64,000 nucleotides of DNA from Labilibaculum antarcticum. Lineage in GTDB: Bacteria; Bacteroidota; Bacteroidia; Bacteroidales; Marinifilaceae. A program made the translations under genes and the position numbers. Every line of letters starts with the position of its first letter. Position 1 is the stretch's first letter. The notes beneath the pieces are model-generated. The model saw only the letters and a program-made list of their open reading frames with translations, made no database searches and was not told where the DNA came from. This document shows, one piece after another, positions 62,028-64,000 of the stretch. The stretch is from contig NZ_AP018042.1 in NCBI RefSeq assembly GCF_002356295.1, forward strand, positions 1-64,000, read 5' to 3'.

Positions 62028-64000
62028 TTAGAATGTTACTTTTAAACCTGCTGAAAATGTTCTAACAAGAGGATAAGAAAATGCATCAATACCCGCCTGA
62101 GAATCACTATTAATATTAGAACTTGATGCCTCAGGATCAAGACCGGAATAATCAGTTATTGTAAGTAAGTTAGTTACACTTCCGTAAAGTCTTAAATTAC
62201 TAATTCCGATTTGTTGCAACATATTTGCAGGCAAGGTATAACCAATAGTTAAGTTACTTACTTTGAAGAATGAACCATTCTCAACATACTGACTTACTAC
62301 ATAAGAAGCAGAATGATCTGTTCCGACAGGCATAATTTGCTGTGTAGAACCAGAGTTGCTTGGAGACCATCTGTTTAAATATCCTGGATAAAGAATATCC
62401 CGGTTCATAACATTTTTTGAATAGTTGTAAATATCATTACCAACCTGGCCTACGCACTGTACACTAAAATCAAAATTTTTGTAGTATAAGCTAGTGTTGA
62501 AACCATAAATAAAATCAGGAGATGCATTACCAATAATCTGCCTGTCTGTTCCTTCATAAGATCCGCTATCATCAAGATCTTCGTATCTCATTTCACCAGG
62601 TTTTGCGCCATATACTGCAGCTGCAGTGGCTTCATTTTCTTGCCATAATCCGAGAGCTTTTAATCCGTACAAAGAACCCATTGATTTACCCTCTTGTACA
62701 ATAAATTTATTACCTCCTACGATATTCCAAATACCCAAAGCTTCTTCTGAAGCAACAAAGATATGATCTGCATCAATTCCAAGATCAGTTACTTTATTTT
62801 TATTACTGGATACGTTAAAATTAGCAGACCAGCTTAAATCTTTTTTATTCAGGATATTCCAGTTCAAACTAAATTCAAATCCTTTATTTTCAATGTCTGC
62901 GAAATTATCAGTAAATGAATTACCTGATAAACCTAAATATGCAGGAGTTGTTCTTGAAATAATAACATCTGATGATTTTTTCTCGTATACATCGAGAGTT
63001 GCAGATAATTTTCCTCTTAAAACACTAAAATCAAGTCCAAAATTTAATTGTGATGTTGATTCCCACTGTAATGCTGGATTAGTTAGTTCACCAGGAATCA
63101 CACCTGCAACAGGAGTTTGATTGTCCCAATAATAATATAGAGGTTGATTTGTTCTTTGGTCAAGAGTAGACTGTGTATCGTAAGCTCCAATAGCTCTGTT
63201 ACCAGTAACACCATAACCAGCTCTCACTTTCATATTATAAATCCAATCGATATCTTGAATAAAGCTTTCTTCTGAAGCTCTCCAAGCTAATGCCGCAGAT
63301 GGGAAATAACCCCATTGGTTCCCCTCTTGAAATACAGAAGCTCCATCAGCACGCATCGAAACAGTTACTAAATACTTGTCATCAAAGCTATAATTGATAC
63401 GACCCATATATGAGCGCATCTTTGTCTCATTATATTCCGAAGAGGACAATGATGGCTTACCATTATTTAAGATATACCATTCATTTGCAAGAGTTGCCAA
63501 ATCATTCACTTTTGTCTCATTAGATTGATACGAATTCTTTGAAAATTCATAAACAGCTGAAACTTTTAAATGATGCTTGCCAAAATCGTTTTCATATGAT
63601 AAGATGTCAGTATTTAAATATGAGCTACCTCTATTATACGCTTGACTAGCTGTAATATCGGCTCTTTTAATATTAACATTATTAATCAGATCACGTTTAC
63701 CATTAAATCCTGTTGAGAAACTACCTGCATTGGATATAAATAAAGTGAAATTATGCCCTAAATCAAATGTTAAATCCAAGTTAGAAGTAATTTTCTCACC
63801 AAACGTTTCCTGGTTCTGCATAATGAACTGCTCAGGATTAGCCTCCTGACCTGGTTGGTAACGACCACCGTAACTATTGTAAGTTGAAGGAATGATAAAT
63901 TCACCGTCAGCATCTTTACTCTCCCAGAATTGAGGATAAAGAACAGAACGCCCGTATGCATTTGCAACACCATTATTCTGACGACCATTATTTTGAGAAT
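62028..64000 (-). CDS. SusC/RagA-family TonB-dependent receptor (5' end beyond the window)
   Basis: The frame is open from the stop at 62028 to the window end, so this is the C-terminal 656 residues or so of a SusC-type transporter; a first in-window ATG at 63821 is internal. Barrel segments are clear, e.g. YLVTVSMRADGASVFQEGNQ, WGYFPSAALAWRASEESF, TPAYLGLSGNSFTDNFADIE and SLYGLKALGLWQ, ending LVRTFSAGLKVTF, the usual aromatic end. The N-terminal carboxypeptidase-regulatory domain and plug lie outside. It imports the oligosaccharides bound by the SusD partner, using TonB energy. Confidence 0.95.
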   Translation of the reverse strand, partial: SQNNGRQNNGVANAYGRSVLYPQFWESKDADGEFIIPSTYNSYGGRYQPGQEANPEQFIMQNQETFGEKITSNLDLTFDLGHNFTLFISNAGSFSTGFNGKRDLINNVNIKRADITASQAYNRGSSYLNTDILSYENDFGKHHLKVSAVYEFSKNSYQSNETKVNDLATLANEWYILNNGKPSLSSSEYNETKMRSYMGRINYSFDDKYLVTVSMRADGASVFQEGNQWGYFPSAALAWRASEESFIQDIDWIYNMKVRAGYGVTGNRAIGAYDTQSTLDQRTNQPLYYYWDNQTPVAGVIPGELTNPALQWESTSQLNFGLDFSVLRGKLSATLDVYEKKSSDVIISRTTPAYLGLSGNSFTDNFADIENKGFEFSLNWNILNKKDLSWSANFNVSSNKNKVTDLGIDADHIFVASEEALGIWNIVGGNKFIVQEGKSMGSLYGLKALGLWQENEATAAAVYGAKPGEMRYEDLDDSGSYEGTDRQIIGNASPDFIYGFNTSLYYKNFDFSVQCVGQVGNDIYNYSKNVMNRDILYPGYLNRWSPSNSGSTQQIMPVGTDHSASYVVSQYVENGSFFKVSNLTIGYTLPANMLQQIGISNLRLYGSVTNLLTITDYSGLDPEASSSNINSDSQAGIDAFSYPLVRTFSAGLKVTF

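Noticed and set aside
1-64000. CRISPR arrays, tRNA, rRNA, intact transposases
   Set aside because: I looked on both strands and saw none; short repeats present are not CRISPR-like (no constant repeat with unique spacers).

Overview
The window looks like chromosomal DNA of a marine Bacteroidota bacterium, most likely a Marinilabiliales relative (Labilibaculum, Marinifilum or Ancylomarina type; this is inference). The pointers are low G+C by eye, a SusC/SusD pair, a type IX secretion sorting tail, TonB-dependent receptors with carboxypeptidase-regulatory N-termini, TAnnTTTG promoter elements and few Shine-Dalgarno sequences. I saw no tRNA, rRNA, CRISPR array or intact insertion sequence.

Layout. 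0.1-8.1 kb is mostly plus-strand housekeeping: dnaA, a DMT transporter, a YigZ/IMPACT protein, then pyrB-pyrI behind what looks like a transcription attenuator, and, after a repeat-rich spacer with a structured-RNA-like element, a lipoamide-dehydrogenase-like flavoprotein that has lost its redox cysteines. 8.4-21.9 kb is mostly minus strand: YitT, small membrane proteins, a PAS histidine kinase, a frameshifted radical-SAM pseudogene behind a CGGC protein, a FemAB-like protein, a GyrI-like protein and a four-gene efflux operon (TolC, HlyD, two ABC-2 permeases, no ATPase) whose base composition looks richer in G+C than its surroundings. 22-29.2 kb is a run of unrelated minus-strand genes with cassette-like spacers (cytochrome b561, CrtO-like, TlpA-like thioredoxin, a small exported protein) ending in a 1185-residue SIR2 protein, the best defence candidate here. 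29.5-31.7 kb holds a strictly 42-bp-periodic palindromic array, an unknown gene and dispersed repeats. 31.7-38.7 kb has a PocR/PAS hybrid kinase, then an islet (Crp/FNR regulator, DUF5320, NifX-like, a flavoprotein fragment, a universal stress protein) that appears to have landed inside a decayed copy of the lipoprotein gene found intact at 38.7-39.9 kb.

40.4-64 kb starts with a TonB-dependent outer membrane protein and continues as a polysaccharide utilisation locus for sulfated red-algal galactan, with features suggesting uronate-containing glycans as well: GH16, a barrel-less receptor plug protein, two sulfatases, a DUF5060 protein, an SGNH/CE2-type esterase, a secreted GH86, GH2, GH105, a BNR propeller protein, SusD and SusC (cut by the window end). 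Endo-acting GH16 and GH86 would cut the polymer, sulfatases and the esterase would strip substituents, SusC/SusD would import oligosaccharides, and GH2 and GH105 would finish them. A membrane-tethered winged-helix regulator at 59.1 kb is the likely local controller. The locus has been rearranged: a mosaic scar at 53.9-54.55 kb joins pieces of GH86, GH2 and GH105, and near-identical leaders of about 90 bp sit directly before two of its genes.
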